A stretch of DNA of 64,000 nt from Cyanobacterium stanieri PCC 7202 (GCA_000317655.1 CP003940.1:3081001-3145000); one strand, 5' to 3'. Positions 52,172 through 64,000 are shown, counted from the first letter of the stretch. The notes: a model not told the origin generated them from the sequence alone. Translations and numbers: made by a program.

Positions 52172-52723
52172 TTATTTCACCTTTTTTCTATTTTTCTGCC
52201 ATGTCCTTTGAGCTTCTTTTATCCATTTTTTTATTCTTAAATCAAGGGAATATCCTCTTCTTGTTTGTATTATTATGGTGTTAGAAATGCGATCGTGAAA
52301 TGCTTGATTATAGTCTTCATCGGTAAGGGCAGTAAAACCATCGACAATGATGGGAGTTAAAAACAATAATAGAGAAAGAAAATTACGAAAATTGATTTTT
52401 AATCCAATCATTGCCAAAAATGAGACAATACTAATAATTCCCTCTCTTTTTGCCAAATTAAGAAGAGATGGGCGACGATTTAACTCCGCATCAATTACTT
52501 TCAAATCAAAAGCCCATCGCCCCAAACTTTGCCCATGATTTTTATCAACCACAATCACTCTTAATACTAGCCATAGCAAAACAAAAATCAGAAATTCCGC
52601 AAAGACATTAGTAACCAGAGAAGAAATCAACCAAACCAAGATAAAATCCACTAAAAAAGCATAAGCTCTTCTTTCTGCTGGTGCTTTACGTTTTGTCCTC
52701 ATCAGGGATTGTTCTTCGTACAT
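52172..52723 (-). CDS. RDD family membrane protein
   Basis: This is a 183-residue protein. After a basic start (MRTKRKAPAERRAYAFLVDF, with the Arg and Asp of the RDD motif) there are three to four hydrophobic helices and the conserved GQSLGRWAFDLKVID. The C-terminus is very basic (KKWIKEAQRTWQKNRKKVK). RDD proteins are poorly understood membrane proteins, some suggested to act as ion antiporters. An in-frame ATG at codon 8 (MRTKRK) is an alternative start. It is followed after 43 bp by murD on the same strand. Confidence 0.87.
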   Translation of the reverse strand: MYEEQSLMRTKRKAPAERRAYAFLVDFILVWLISSLVTNVFAEFLIFVLLWLVLRVIVVDKNHGQSLGRWAFDLKVIDAELNRRPSLLNLAKREGIISIVSFLAMIGLKINFRNFLSLLLFLTPIIVDGFTALTDEDYNQAFHDRISNTIIIQTRRGYSLDLRIKKWIKEAQRTWQKNRKKVK

Positions 52724-52790
52724 GGCTTGGTTTATTCAATGATTTTCCATGTATTTAGTATATTAGATTTCTTCTCTCGATTGATGATCC

Positions 52791-53126
52791 CTAGTTCCAG
52801 CCTTTTTCTGCCTGGGCTAAAACATAACTGGCTACATCCTCTATTTGCTGGGCATCCAAACGTCCTTTAAAAGAAGGCATCGCTGCTTTTCCATTAGTTA
52901 CTTGAGAGACAATTTTTTCTAAGGAATACATATCATACTTTTCGAGGTCTTCTTTTTGAAGGGTTTTGGCAGCATTAACCACATTTCTACCACCCAAATG
53001 ACAAGATGCACAGTTAGCAGAGAAAATAGCTCCTCCTTGGGCAACATCTGCGGCGAGGACAGGACTGGTAAAGGAAAAACTAAGTAAGGTAATTAGTAGT
53101 AAGATTAGGCTTAAAATTTTGTTCAT
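52791..53126 (-). CDS. petJ: Cytochrome c6
   Basis: Cytochrome c6 carries electrons from cytochrome b6f to photosystem I in the thylakoid lumen, as an alternative to plastocyanin when copper is low. The 111-residue precursor has a signal peptide (about 1-25, cleaved after SPVLA), the haem motif CASCH, the axial Met in [11 protein letters not shown] and the end [10 protein letters not shown]. The mature size of about 86 residues is standard. A perfect TTGACA lies upstream at 53188-53183 on the minus strand, though no good -10 matches it. No plastocyanin gene is in the window. Confidence 0.97.
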   Translation of the reverse strand: MNKILSLILLLITLLSFSFTSPVLAADVAQGGAIFSANCASCHLGGRNVVNAAKTLQKEDLEKYDMYSLEKIVSQVTNGKAAMPSFKGRLDAQQIEDVASYVLAQAEKGWN

Positions 53127-53251
53127 TGTTTCTTAAAAAAGGTTTTGTTTCCTTTTTTATTCTTTATTAGCCTAATCTTTGATGTCAAAAGACGAATGGT
53201 CAATTATAGATGATTTGTAATCATTCTTTACAATTGACAGGGAAGGGGAAA

Positions 53252-55762
53252 CTACTGATCAACCCCTAACTTTTCCTCTAACTTAGCTATATCTAGGAGG
53301 GTTTTTAGTACCGAATCAGGGTTAAGACTGATGGAATCAATACCTAGCTCCACGAGGAAACGGGCAAATTCGGGATAATCGCTGGGCGCCTGTCCACAAA
53401 TACCGATTTTACGGTTATTTTGGTGGGCTTTTTCGATTACCATTCTTACCATGTCCTTAACGGCTTGGTTGCGCTCATCAAAAATGTGAGCCACGAGGGA
53501 AGAGTCTCGATCCAATCCGAGGGTAAGTTGGGTTAAATCGTTGGAACCGATGGAGAAACCGTCAAAGATTTCACTAAATTGATCCGCTAAAATGACGTTA
53601 CTGGGGATCTCACACATGACATATACCTGTAAGCCATTTTCACCTCGTTTTAAACCATGTTTTTCCATCTCAGCTAATACCTTTCGACCTTCATAGGGTG
53701 TGCGACAAAAAGGAATCATCGGTATTACATTGGTTAAGCCCATTTCATCCCTTACCCGTTTAAGAGCTTTACATTCCAAGCCATAGGCATCACGATATTT
53801 TTCGTCGTAGTAACGGGAAGCACCACGCCAGCCAATCATGGGGTTTTCTTCGTGGGGTTCAAAGTCTGCACCACCCAAGAGGTTGGCATATTCATTGGAT
53901 TTGAAGTCAGACATTCTTACTACCACAGGATTAGGATAGAACGCCGCGGCGATCGCCCCTACCCCTTGAGCCACCTTATCTACAAAGAAATCAGCCTTAT
54001 GGTCATAACCCCTTGTCAGGTGAGCAATTTCCCCCTTAACTCTTTCATCTTTCAATTGCTCAAAGTTCATCAAAGCGAGGGGATGAGCCTTAATATGATT
54101 AGCAATAATAAACTCTAAACGAGCCAAACCAACCCCATTACAAGGAATAGAAGCCAACTTAAATGCCTCTTCAGGGTTGCCCACATTCATCAAAATTTGT
54201 GTGCGGGTAGTGGGTAGATTATCAAGGGGAGTTTCAATAATATCAAAAGGAATTAAATCCTCATAAACTCGACCTTCTTCCCCCTCCGAACAAGATACCG
54301 TAATATCTTGACCTGTTTTTAAAATACCCGTGGCGTTACCACAACCCACAATGGCAGGAATACCCATTTCCCGAGCTATAATTGCGGCATGGCAGGTGCG
54401 GCCCCCTTGATTGGTAACGATCGCACTGGCTTTTTTCATAATCGGTTCCCAGTCAGGATCGGTTTTATTGGTGACTAAAACTTCCCCCTCCTTAAATTGC
54501 CCAATTTCGTGGACATCGAGGATGACACGGGCTAAACCTTGCCCAATCATTTCCCCCACAGCCCTTCCTCTGACCAAGACTTTACCATCGCCGAGGAGTT
54601 TATAATCTTTAAGTACATTACCCGACTTACGAGATTGTACCGTTTCGGGACGGGCTTGGACAATGAATAACTCTCCCGTTTGCCCATCTTTTGCCCATTC
54701 AATATCCATGGGGGTAAGTTGTCCCCGTTTTTCGCTGTAATGATCTTCAATGATACAAGCCCATTTTGCAAGGAGCAAGGCTTCTTCATCGCTGATGGCA
54801 TATTGTTGGCGTTTAGCTTCGGAGACAGGGACATTTTTAACCTTCTTGCCACCCCCTAAGTCATACACCATCTTGATTTCCTTAGAACCAAGACGCTTAC
54901 TAAGGATCGGTTTAAAACCTTGTTTGAGGGTGGGTTTAAAGACGAAAAATTCGTCGGGGTTAACGGCACCCTGTACCACGTTTTCCCCTAAACCATAGGC
55001 AGCGGTAACAAAGGCAGCATCTTTAAAACCTGTTTCCGTGTCGATGCTGAACATTACCCCAGAGGAAGCCAAATCGGAGCGTACCATTTTCTGAACTCCC
55101 ACCGATAACGCCACTTCAAAGTGATCAAACTTGTTGGTGGTGCGGTAAGAAATCGCCCTATCGGTGAAGATGGAGGCGAAACATTTATGGCAGGATTCTA
55201 ATACGTCTTTTACCCCATGGACATTAAGATAAGTTTCCTGTTGCCCTGCGAAACTGGCATCGGGTAAATCTTCGGCGGTGGCAGACGATCGCACCGCCAC
55301 ATCGGTATCATAGACGCAATCGCGCAATCTCATCTGTTCTTCTTCGGTTTTTTCACACAAAGCAGGATCTGCTCCATATCTTTGGCACAATTTGAAGTAA
55401 GCATTGGCGATCGCCAGTTCCAACTCTTTAGGAAAAGGAGTATTCAAAACCAACGCCCTCGCCTGTTTACCCACCGACTGCAAACTAACAAGATTATCCA
55501 CATCCAAATCTGCAAAGATTTTCCGTAACCCAGACTCTATCCCTGCTTTTTCCACAAAATAACGATAAGCATAGGCTGTCGTTGCGAAACCCGTCGGCAC
55601 ATTGACTCCCTTAGCGGTTAATTGTTGGATCATTTCCCCCAAGGACGCATTTTTTCCACCCACCATGGGGACATCTTCGATGCCAACCTCCTCAAACCAA
55701 AGGACAAATTTATTTTCGTGGTCAATGTCTGTGTTACTTTTTTCTGGAGCTGTATTCACCAT
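53252..55762 (-). CDS. ppsA: Phosphoenolpyruvate synthase
   Basis: PpsA makes phosphoenolpyruvate from pyruvate and ATP for gluconeogenesis. The 836-residue protein has the N-terminal ATP-grasp-like domain (VGGKNASLGEMIQ and VRSSATAEDLPDASFAGQQ), the swivelling phospho-histidine domain with GGRTCHAAIIARE, and the C-terminal PEP-binding barrel with GSNDLTQLTLGLDRDS and GICGQAPSDYPEFARFL. The length is normal. AAGGAG precedes the ATG. It is transcribed towards petJ with a 125-bp gap. Confidence 0.97.
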   Translation of the reverse strand: MVNTAPEKSNTDIDHENKFVLWFEEVGIEDVPMVGGKNASLGEMIQQLTAKGVNVPTGFATTAYAYRYFVEKAGIESGLRKIFADLDVDNLVSLQSVGKQARALVLNTPFPKELELAIANAYFKLCQRYGADPALCEKTEEEQMRLRDCVYDTDVAVRSSATAEDLPDASFAGQQETYLNVHGVKDVLESCHKCFASIFTDRAISYRTTNKFDHFEVALSVGVQKMVRSDLASSGVMFSIDTETGFKDAAFVTAAYGLGENVVQGAVNPDEFFVFKPTLKQGFKPILSKRLGSKEIKMVYDLGGGKKVKNVPVSEAKRQQYAISDEEALLLAKWACIIEDHYSEKRGQLTPMDIEWAKDGQTGELFIVQARPETVQSRKSGNVLKDYKLLGDGKVLVRGRAVGEMIGQGLARVILDVHEIGQFKEGEVLVTNKTDPDWEPIMKKASAIVTNQGGRTCHAAIIAREMGIPAIVGCGNATGILKTGQDITVSCSEGEEGRVYEDLIPFDIIETPLDNLPTTRTQILMNVGNPEEAFKLASIPCNGVGLARLEFIIANHIKAHPLALMNFEQLKDERVKGEIAHLTRGYDHKADFFVDKVAQGVGAIAAAFYPNPVVVRMSDFKSNEYANLLGGADFEPHEENPMIGWRGASRYYDEKYRDAYGLECKALKRVRDEMGLTNVIPMIPFCRTPYEGRKVLAEMEKHGLKRGENGLQVYVMCEIPSNVILADQFSEIFDGFSIGSNDLTQLTLGLDRDSSLVAHIFDERNQAVKDMVRMVIEKAHQNNRKIGICGQAPSDYPEFARFLVELGIDSISLNPDSVLKTLLDIAKLEEKLGVDQ

Positions 55763-56211
55763 AATAGCTAATCTCCTTAATTATTTTGCTTACTGCCAAT
55801 GTATGGAGACAAAACAACATTTTGCTACCTCAAAACAATTAAATTGTCAAGATTTTTTACCTAAACAAATATAAGGTTTTGAAAAGTTGAATAATATCGT
55901 TTTTTACCTTAATATTTTTACTTTTCTCTCAACAAAATATTGCTTAAATATACTGATAGCTTATATTGTACAATGTTTTAGTAATATTTTTTAGCCTCTA
56001 ACTTATTGGAAGATCTTTAAATAGTTAGTAATTTATTTATGATCCTATTTTCATTAAAGCAAATTAAATATGCTTATAATCAACCCTGATAAAAAACTTA
56101 ATGTTTGTTATATTTTCTCAATTTTAAAAAAGAAAAAAACCCAATCATCACAAAATGACTGGGATAAAGAAAAGTAGTGTATGTAACAAAAGATGGATTG
56201 CCTAAAAAAAA
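55763..56211. other. Intergenic region between ppsA and hemF
   Basis: This is 449 bp of AT-rich sequence. The ppsA promoter side includes a TTGACA element on the minus strand near 55844. A strong hemF terminator sits at the other end (56125-56163). No gene is visible in between. Confidence 0.65.
56125..56163 (-). terminator. Rho-independent terminator of hemF
   Basis: On the minus strand CCCAGTCAT and ATGATTGGG form a 9-bp stem with a 6-nt loop, followed by a long T-rich run (TTTTTTTCTTTTTT). It lies 49 bp past the hemF stop codon. Confidence 0.88.
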
Positions 56212-57252
56212 TTAAAATTTGAAATTTGCCCAATCTTTGGGTTGTAAGAAGAAGTCAGTTAATTGTGCCTCACGACTATCTTTTTCTGGTTGATAACCAT
56301 ATTCCCAACGGGTAAGAGGAGGTAAAGACATCAAAATTGATTCTGTACGTCCATTGGTTTGCAAACCAAAAATAGTACCACGGTCATAAACCAAATTAAA
56401 CTCCACATAACGCCCCCGACGATATAGTTGGAAGTTACGCTCTTTTTCTCCGTATTCTATGGAATTACGACGCTCCACAATGGGTAAATAAGAGGGGAGA
56501 AAAGCGTTGCCACAAGTTTGGACAAAGGAAAATATATCTTCCCAGCTATGGTTCACTTTACCAACTTTTTCACTATATTGATGGGCTAATCCCTCATGGT
56601 TTGAACCTCCATAGAGTCTTCCTTCACTATTTTGATAGTCAAAGAAAATACCTCCTATTCCTCTGGCTTCTTGACGATGTTTGAGATAAAAATATTCGTC
56701 ACACCATTTTTTAAAGGTTGGATAATATTCGGGATGATGGCGATCGCACCCTGCTTTTAAAGTTTGATGAAAATGAACCGCATCCTCCGCAAAACCATAA
56801 TAGGGAGTTAAATCAGCACCACCGCCAAACCACCAAATAGGGCCTGCCTCAAAATAACGATAGTTTAAATGTACCGTTGGCACATAGGGATTTCGAGGAT
56901 GAAGCACCATAGATGTACCTGTGGCATAGAAACCATGACCAGCACCTTCAGGACGCTGAATGAGAATAGAAGGAGGTAAAGTATCCCCCCAAACCTCAGA
57001 GAAGTTTACTCCCCCTTGTTCAAAAACGCCTCCATCACGAATCACTCTGGTGCGTCCTCCGCCCCCTTCTTTTCTTTCCCATTTATCTTCCTGAAAACGA
57101 GCTTTGCCATCGATTTCTTCTAAACCTTGACAGATTTGATCCTGTAACTCCATGACAAATTGCTTGGCTCTTTCTCTGGAGTTTTTAGGCACATCTATTT
57201 TTGCTTGATTAGATGGTTGATTTAATACCGTGGTCATATTAGCTTTTGTCAA
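56212..57252 (-). CDS. hemF: Oxygen-dependent coproporphyrinogen III oxidase
   Basis: HemF converts coproporphyrinogen III to protoporphyrinogen IX using oxygen, in the common haem and chlorophyll pathway. The 346-residue protein has the family blocks [55 protein letters not shown] and [15 protein letters not shown]. The length fits. It is divergent from acsF over 277 bp, so two oxygen-dependent steps of tetrapyrrole synthesis share a control region. A strong terminator follows. Confidence 0.98.
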   Translation of the reverse strand: MTKANMTTVLNQPSNQAKIDVPKNSRERAKQFVMELQDQICQGLEEIDGKARFQEDKWERKEGGGGRTRVIRDGGVFEQGGVNFSEVWGDTLPPSILIQRPEGAGHGFYATGTSMVLHPRNPYVPTVHLNYRYFEAGPIWWFGGGADLTPYYGFAEDAVHFHQTLKAGCDRHHPEYYPTFKKWCDEYFYLKHRQEARGIGGIFFDYQNSEGRLYGGSNHEGLAHQYSEKVGKVNHSWEDIFSFVQTCGNAFLPSYLPIVERRNSIEYGEKERNFQLYRRGRYVEFNLVYDRGTIFGLQTNGRTESILMSLPPLTRWEYGYQPEKDSREAQLTDFFLQPKDWANFKF

Positions 57253-57420
57253 AAAATAGTAGTCATGTCATTTATCACTATAAAGTGATTAAATAAAAAA
57301 TAGCTAGTTTTTGCAATATAACTTTACAGTACAGGGGTTGATAAATAGAAGAAAAAGGGGTTGCTTTAGCGAACGTAGGAGGTTTGACAAAAAATCAAAG
57401 AGGTTTAATTTATGAAAGGT

Positions 57421-57438
57421 AAGGGGCTTAAACCCCTT
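57421..57438. repeat. AAGGGG-CTTAAA-CCCCTT palindrome
   Basis: This 6-bp-arm inverted repeat lies 18 bp upstream of the predicted acsF -35 element. It may be an operator, though similar GGGGCTTAAACCCC sequences are common dispersed repeats in cyanobacteria. Confidence 0.45.
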
Positions 57439-57456
57439 GTTATAAGTTTAAGTAAT

Positions 57457-57485
57457 GTAACAAATCCATGCAAAGATAATATAAT
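57457..57485 (+). promoter_or_regulatory. Predicted acsF promoter
   Basis: GTAACA (57457-57462), a 17-bp spacer and a perfect TATAAT (57480-57485) form a sigma-70-like promoter. It would give a leader of about 38 nt before the ATG at 57530. Confidence 0.6.
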
Positions 57486-57529
57486 CACCTTAAAATCAAA
57501 TAAATAAAATCACTATTAAGTAATTAAAT

Positions 57530-58591
57530 ATGACATCAGCCGTAATTAAACCCCAAAGTAATAAAAAGAAAGCCATCAAAGAAACCCTATTAACCCCCAG
57601 ATTTTATACTACCGACTTCGAGGCGATCGCCTCTATGGACATATCCAGCCAAGAAGACGAACTAAGAGCGATGTTAATCGAGATGAAAAACGACTATAAT
57701 CGCAATCACTTCGTCAGAGATGAAGACTTTGAGAAAACATGGGATCATGTGGATGGAGAAACCCGTGCCGCCTTCATCGAATTTTTAGAGCGCTCTTGCA
57801 CCTCCGAGTTTTCAGGCTTTATCCTTTTCAAAGAAATTTCTCGCCGTATCAAAGACAAAAACCCCCTCCTTGCCGAAATCTTTAACCTCATGGCAAGAGA
57901 CGAAGCCCGTCATGCAGGATTTTTAAACAAAGCCATGAGCGACTTTAACATCTCTCTCGACTTAGGCTACCTAACCAAACATAGAGTTTATACCTTCTTC
58001 AAACCCGAATGGATTATTTACGCCGTTTACCTCTCCGAAAAAATTGGCTACTGGCGTTATATACTCATGTATCGTCATCTCGAAAAAAATCCTGACTACC
58101 AATTTTATCCCCTCTTCAAAAAATTTGAACATTGGTGTCAAGATGAAAGTCGTCACGGTGACATTTTCAACGCCTTACTCCGCTCTCAAAAATCCATGTG
58201 GCAAGGATGGAAAGCCAAATTATGGGCAAAATTCTTCCTTCTCTCGGTTTTTGCCACCCATACCCTCACAGTCCATGAAAGAGAAGACTTTTATCAATCC
58301 GTGGGTTTAGATGCCCAAGAATATGATCGTCAAGTAATTATCAAAACTAATCAAACCGCCGCCAAAGCATTCCCCGTCATCCTTGATACCAATAACCCTA
58401 CTTTTTTCCCTAGGCTAGAAAAATGTAACGAATATAATATTAAACTACAAAAAATTGGGGCTTCACAACAACCCCAATTCATAAAACTTATACGTAAAAT
58501 ACCTATTATGGTGGCAATCTTCTGGAATTTACTCTGCCTATATCTACTAAAATCCCAAGATGCCGAAGAATTGAGAACTGTTGTCCTCTAA
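57530..58591 (+). CDS. acsF: Mg-protoporphyrin IX monomethyl ester cyclase
   Basis: AcsF (ChlE/CycI) is the oxygen-dependent diiron cyclase that forms the fifth ring of chlorophyll. The 353-residue protein has LTPRFYTTDFEAIASMDISS at the start, the diiron ligands in ERSCTSEFSGF, MARDEARHAGFLN and CQDESRHGDIF, and YVSL-like central helices. The length matches cyanobacterial AcsF. Only one copy is seen here; many strains also have a low-oxygen paralogue elsewhere. It is divergent from hemF, with a good promoter just upstream. Confidence 0.97.
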   Translation: MTSAVIKPQSNKKKAIKETLLTPRFYTTDFEAIASMDISSQEDELRAMLIEMKNDYNRNHFVRDEDFEKTWDHVDGETRAAFIEFLERSCTSEFSGFILFKEISRRIKDKNPLLAEIFNLMARDEARHAGFLNKAMSDFNISLDLGYLTKHRVYTFFKPEWIIYAVYLSEKIGYWRYILMYRHLEKNPDYQFYPLFKKFEHWCQDESRHGDIFNALLRSQKSMWQGWKAKLWAKFFLLSVFATHTLTVHEREDFYQSVGLDAQEYDRQVIIKTNQTAAKAFPVILDTNNPTFFPRLEKCNEYNIKLQKIGASQQPQFIKLIRKIPIMVAIFWNLLCLYLLKSQDAEELRTVVL

Positions 58592-58696
58592 ATTGCCCAA
58601 ATTCCTATACTTCCCACTACTAACTGATACCACATACAGTGGTGGGAAAAAATTAATAATCCTGAAATGATGAAAAAAGTTAAAACTAAAAGAAAA

Positions 58697-59407
58697 TTAC
58701 AACCTAACTAAAATATTATTGCCATGGGTGTCTGTGCCACAGGTACTATGAAGATCATATCTAATCGCCATAGACTTTACTGTTTTTGTTTGTTTTGGGC
58801 TACATTGCCAAGGCTGAGGATTACCATAGGCGTAATAACTCTCTACCCCGTCAATACCTAATAAACTGGCTTCAGGAATCAACTCTTCTGCAGGACGACG
58901 ATAACGGGCAGGATGGGCTAATACGACGAGAGCCCCTGCTTCATGTAAACTATTAATCACTTGTTTAGCTTGGGCGTTATATCCTTCAGGTTTATATCCA
59001 TCTAAATATTTAGCCATAACTGAAGCATGGGGATTAAAACCATATCCTAAGATATGGACGATGGTACCATTTAATTCTGAGGTAATTTCTATCCCTGTCC
59101 ACAGGTGGGGTAATGAGATGGTTGAATTAATTTTTCTTTTTTGTTTCATCCAGGCCAAAGCACGATAAAAACCGTCAATACTATGATGATCTGTGATGGC
59201 TAAACCTTGTAAGCCAATTTGTATGGCTTGTTCAATTAATGATTCGGGGGTGAGTTGTCCATCAGAACAACTGGTGTGCAGATGAAAATTGTATTGTAAT
59301 GGGCAACTGTTCGGTTGAAGGGTTGCCCACACTTGTTTTAGTTTGTTGATGTCCTGAGATTTTTGATTATCAACCCATAGGGGTTTTTTTTCTTTACTCA
59401 ATAGCAT
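58697..59407 (-). CDS. PHP domain phosphoesterase
   Basis: This is a 236-residue protein of the PHP family (TrpH/YciV-like), metal-dependent phosphoesterases that act on nucleotides or RNA 5' ends. The first motif is FHLHTSCSDGQLTPESL; then GLAITDHHSIDGF, GIEITSELNG, VVLAHPARYR and the C-terminal CGTDTHGNN. All metal-binding His and Asp residues look present. The substrate is unknown. It follows acsF on the opposite strand with a 105-bp gap. Confidence 0.92.
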   Translation of the reverse strand: MLLSKEKKPLWVDNQKSQDINKLKQVWATLQPNSCPLQYNFHLHTSCSDGQLTPESLIEQAIQIGLQGLAITDHHSIDGFYRALAWMKQKRKINSTISLPHLWTGIEITSELNGTIVHILGYGFNPHASVMAKYLDGYKPEGYNAQAKQVINSLHEAGALVVLAHPARYRRPAEELIPEASLLGIDGVESYYAYGNPQPWQCSPKQTKTVKSMAIRYDLHSTCGTDTHGNNILVRL

Positions 59408-59782
59408 AAATTGGTCAACTATTACAGATTGTTAAGTTTAATTTAACAAATAAAACATTGTTTTGACCGTAAAAAATCAATAAATAATCATTTTTTTACT
59501 AAAAAATAAAAAAATAAGTATTATTACTTATACTGTTTTTAAATGATTAATATTAGGGGGTCAAATATTAGATAGATTTTTAGATATAGTTCTGTAATAA
59601 AAATGACAGTTTTCTGTGGATTTGGGAAGGGCGATCGCCCTTAAAATAAAGATTCACAAGGTTCTGTTAGGATAAACTGCCAAATAATATCATCGCTGTT
59701 TATAGCCAAAACCATTGATTTGTCAAGACTTTTCTTGATTGAAAATAAGTTAAAATTACTATTTATTTGTGATGGTAATTTT
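59408..59782. other. Intergenic region with extended HIP1 palindrome
   Basis: This is 375 bp of AT-rich sequence with no clear gene. It contains AAGGGCGATCGCCCTT (59627-59642), a 16-bp perfect palindrome built around HIP1. The upstream in-frame extension of the next gene (from 59720) lacks a plausible start signal. Confidence 0.6.
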
Positions 59783-60229
59783 ATGATTAATTTTCAAAAA
59801 TATCTCTTTCTTGCCATGGCAGCGATGCTAATACCAAGCCTCTATCTCAAAGCCAATGCTCAATCATCCCGACAAGTTTATAACCCGATTCCCATCGAAC
59901 ACAATCAAACTATTCAAGATCAACTTTCTCCCACAGACATTCCCACAGGAGAAGGTGGTTTCGCCAGAGATTACTACATCAATTTACAAAGAGGAGAACA
60001 AATAGTTATTGATGTTACCTCTAATGAATTCGATACTGTTGTCATTTTAATGAAAGAAGATGGCACAACCATTGGAGAAAATGATGATGGACCAGATGGC
60101 ACCACCAACTCATTATTGTTTAGTCGTATTATGGAAGATGGACGATATATTATAAGAGTTCGTTCTTTTGCTCTTTCAGGTAATGGTAACTTTAATCTCC
60201 GTGTTACTAAACTACAGGAAAAAAAATAA
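59783..60229 (+). CDS. Secreted PPC-domain protein
   Basis: This 148-residue protein has a signal peptide (about 1-27, MINFQKYLFLAMAAMLIPSL then KANAQ) and one pre-peptidase C-terminal (PPC) beta-sandwich domain. The domain shows YYINLQRGEQIVIDVTSNEF, TVVILMKEDGTTIGENDDGP, SRIMEDGRYIIRVRSF and GNFNLRVTK. PPC domains are often appended to secreted proteases; here it is alone. I start at ATG 59783 because the signal peptide begins there. It probably acts in the periplasm or outside the cell. Confidence 0.82.
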   Translation: MINFQKYLFLAMAAMLIPSLYLKANAQSSRQVYNPIPIEHNQTIQDQLSPTDIPTGEGGFARDYYINLQRGEQIVIDVTSNEFDTVVILMKEDGTTIGENDDGPDGTTNSLLFSRIMEDGRYIIRVRSFALSGNGNFNLRVTKLQEKK

Positions 60230-60407
60230 ATGAATCTTATCCTAGTAAATGAATCAAAACACTAGGACAGGAAAAGTCCACAATGGTAAAAACTCAGATC
60301 ATTTATTTATCATCTGAGATAGTATCTGTAAGAGAATGAATGAACCACGGATCACTCAATCTATATTTATTCATTCTCGATTATGAATTATTTTTATAGT
60401 TATTATC

Positions 60408-60596
60408 ATGAGTTCAGCAAAAGAAAAAGTAGAATCCATGTTGAGAAAATTACCTGATGATTGTACTGTAGAGGATATACAGTATCATTTATACGTACTA
60501 GGTAAAGTTCGCCAAGGTTTACAGGTAGCTGATACCGAAGGAGTTTTGCAACAAGCAGAAGTAGAAGGATTGTTAAATAAATGGCTTATCGAGTAG
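60408..60596 (+). CDS. Putative antitoxin of a ParE/RelE-type pair
   Basis: This is a 62-residue, mostly helical acidic protein: AKEKVESMLRKLPDDCTVED then IQYHLYVLGKVRQGLQ and a terminal AEVEGLLNKWLIE. This form is common in cyanobacteria as the gene directly before a ParE/RelE toxin. It overlaps the downstream toxin frame by 16 bp, as expected for translational coupling. The DNA-binding part is not obvious. Function follows from the pairing. Confidence 0.8.
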   Translation: MSSAKEKVESMLRKLPDDCTVEDIQYHLYVLGKVRQGLQVADTEGVLQQAEVEGLLNKWLIE

Positions 60597-60823
60597 TTTG
60601 GTCTTTAAAAGCTGTAGAAGATGTAGAGGCGATCGCAGCCTACATCGCAAGGGATTCACCATCCTATGCCGCCGCAGTAGTACAAAGAATTATCTCCATT
60701 ACCCAAAAACTCCCCGAAAACGGTACCGAAGGTCGTTTGATTCCCGAATTTGAAGAATCAACCATCATCGAACAATTTGCCTACAGCTACCGCCTCATTT
60801 ATCGTCTCGAACAAGAAACCTAA
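60581..60823 (+). pseudogene. Truncated ParE/RelE-type toxin
   Basis: The frame encodes 80 residues: YRVVWSLKAVEDVEAIAAYI then ARDSPSYAAAVVQRII and ending EQFAYSYRLIYRLEQET. The family normally continues for about 15-20 residues with a strand such as I-x-I-x-A-V-I-H-G-x-R. Here that end is missing, and the sequence changes to 16S rRNA within a few bases of the stop codon. The toxin is therefore 3'-truncated and probably inactive, either in the genome or by an assembly join. Confidence 0.75.
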
Positions 60824-60824
60824 T

Positions 60825-62150
<1,326 letters not shown>

Positions 62151-62220
62151 TAAGGGAGACCGCAAAATGTGGTCAGCAAGGAATGTGGAGAATGGTTTTC
62201 AAACTAGAGATTGGGTTCAT

Positions 62221-62294
<74 letters not shown>

Positions 62295-62299
62295 TAAGT

Positions 62300-62372
62300 G
62301 GGGGTATAGCTCAGTTGGTAGAGCGCCTGCTTTGCAAGCAGGATGTCAGCGGTTCGAGTCCGCTTATCTCCA
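62300..62372 (+). tRNA. tRNA-Ala (TGC)
   Basis: This 73-nt tRNA has anticodon TGC in GCTTTGCAAGC and T-arm GGTTCGAGTCC. It lies 5 bp after tRNA-Ile, the usual order in cyanobacterial rRNA spacers. Confidence 0.97.
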
Positions 62373-62427
62373 GTGAGAAGCACTTGGCACTGTTTAAACG
62401 AACAACTGCTGAGAAAAGTCTCAGTAA

Positions 62428-62446
62428 GAACCTTGAAAACTGCATA
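62428..62446 (+). promoter_or_regulatory. BoxA antitermination element in the rRNA spacer
   Basis: GAACCTTGAAAACTGCATA matches the conserved boxA of cyanobacterial 16S-23S spacers, which binds Nus factors so that polymerase reads through the rRNA operon. A boxB-like hairpin (CTGCTGAGA...TCTCAG) precedes it. Confidence 0.8.
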
Positions 62447-62486
62447 GAAAAAAGTAAGTAGGAAGTCTGTATGAATAATCAGACAA

Positions 62487-64000
<1,514 letters not shown>

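Overview
The window comes from a cyanobacterium, most likely a unicellular, AT-rich one of the Cyanobacterium/Geminocystis kind (the genus is inference). The direct signs are photosynthesis and tetrapyrrole genes (acsF, hemF, petJ, a class C flavodiiron protein, ycf46), dozens of HIP1 octamers (GCGATCGC), a cyanobacterial tmRNA, and a cyanobacterial rRNA operon whose spacer carries tRNA-Ile and tRNA-Ala. Most of the window is ordinary core genome in short mixed-strand runs. The accessory parts are the pilin/repeat region (about 7.4-17.7 kb), a repeat-rich zone near 20 kb, a decayed retroelement fragment near 40.3 kb, and a toxin-antitoxin remnant joined to a 5'-truncated 16S gene near 60.8 kb.

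Layout. 0-7.4 kb: ABC ATPase, obg and purF (minus strand), then a cyclic-nucleotide-binding-domain protein, ackA and a double histidine phosphatase (plus). 7.4-8.3 kb: two arrays of about 50-bp GC-rich repeats around one small gene. 8.3-17.7 kb: an ABC-2 permease; a minor-pilin cluster (one PilX-like protein and four pseudopilins) split by an Rpn/DUF2887-type nuclease gene and a decayed, partly homogenised paralogue that are bracketed by three copies of a 120-130 bp repeat; YbjN-like and TPR proteins; and a DrrA-type ABC ATPase. 17.9-30.4 kb: Slt-type transglycosylase, ycf46, ruvB, hsp20, SDR, PepSY protein, GIY-YIG protein, Flv1-type flavodiiron protein, GH57 enzyme. 30.5-31 kb: tmRNA with its terminator. 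31-41 kb: glpD, a three-repeat protein of unknown function, a pair of membrane proteins of which the second is fused to an alpha/beta hydrolase, alkB-like, queF, tig, and a YdcF-like protein. 41-59 kb: glgP, a UPF0182 protein, an OmpR-family regulator, an unlisted 40-residue membrane protein, a beta-CASP hydrolase, murD, an RDD protein, petJ, ppsA, and divergent hemF/acsF. 58.7-64 kb: a PHP phosphoesterase, a secreted PPC-domain protein, a TA remnant, a partial 16S, tRNA-Ile, tRNA-Ala and a partial 23S.

How genes work together. ackA, glgP, ppsA and glpD belong to central carbon and storage metabolism. hemF and acsF are two oxygen-dependent steps of tetrapyrrole/chlorophyll synthesis, transcribed divergently. 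petJ and the flavodiiron protein serve photosynthetic electron flow. The minor pilins probably act in type IV pilus assembly or a related secretion route. The ABC permease at 8.3 kb and the ABC ATPase at 16.9 kb look like halves of one exporter that are now separated by the pilin region. The same repeat family sits on both sides of the permease and first pilins in opposite orientations, so rearrangement is a reasonable suspicion.

The most useful points for a second look are the exact abutment of a truncated ParE/RelE toxin and a 16S gene lacking its first 150-180 nt, the nuclease cassette inside the pilin cluster, the unusual membrane/hydrolase pair at 34.8-37.7 kb, and several perfect palindromes placed at promoters or start codons. 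I found no CRISPR array and no intact insertion sequence.
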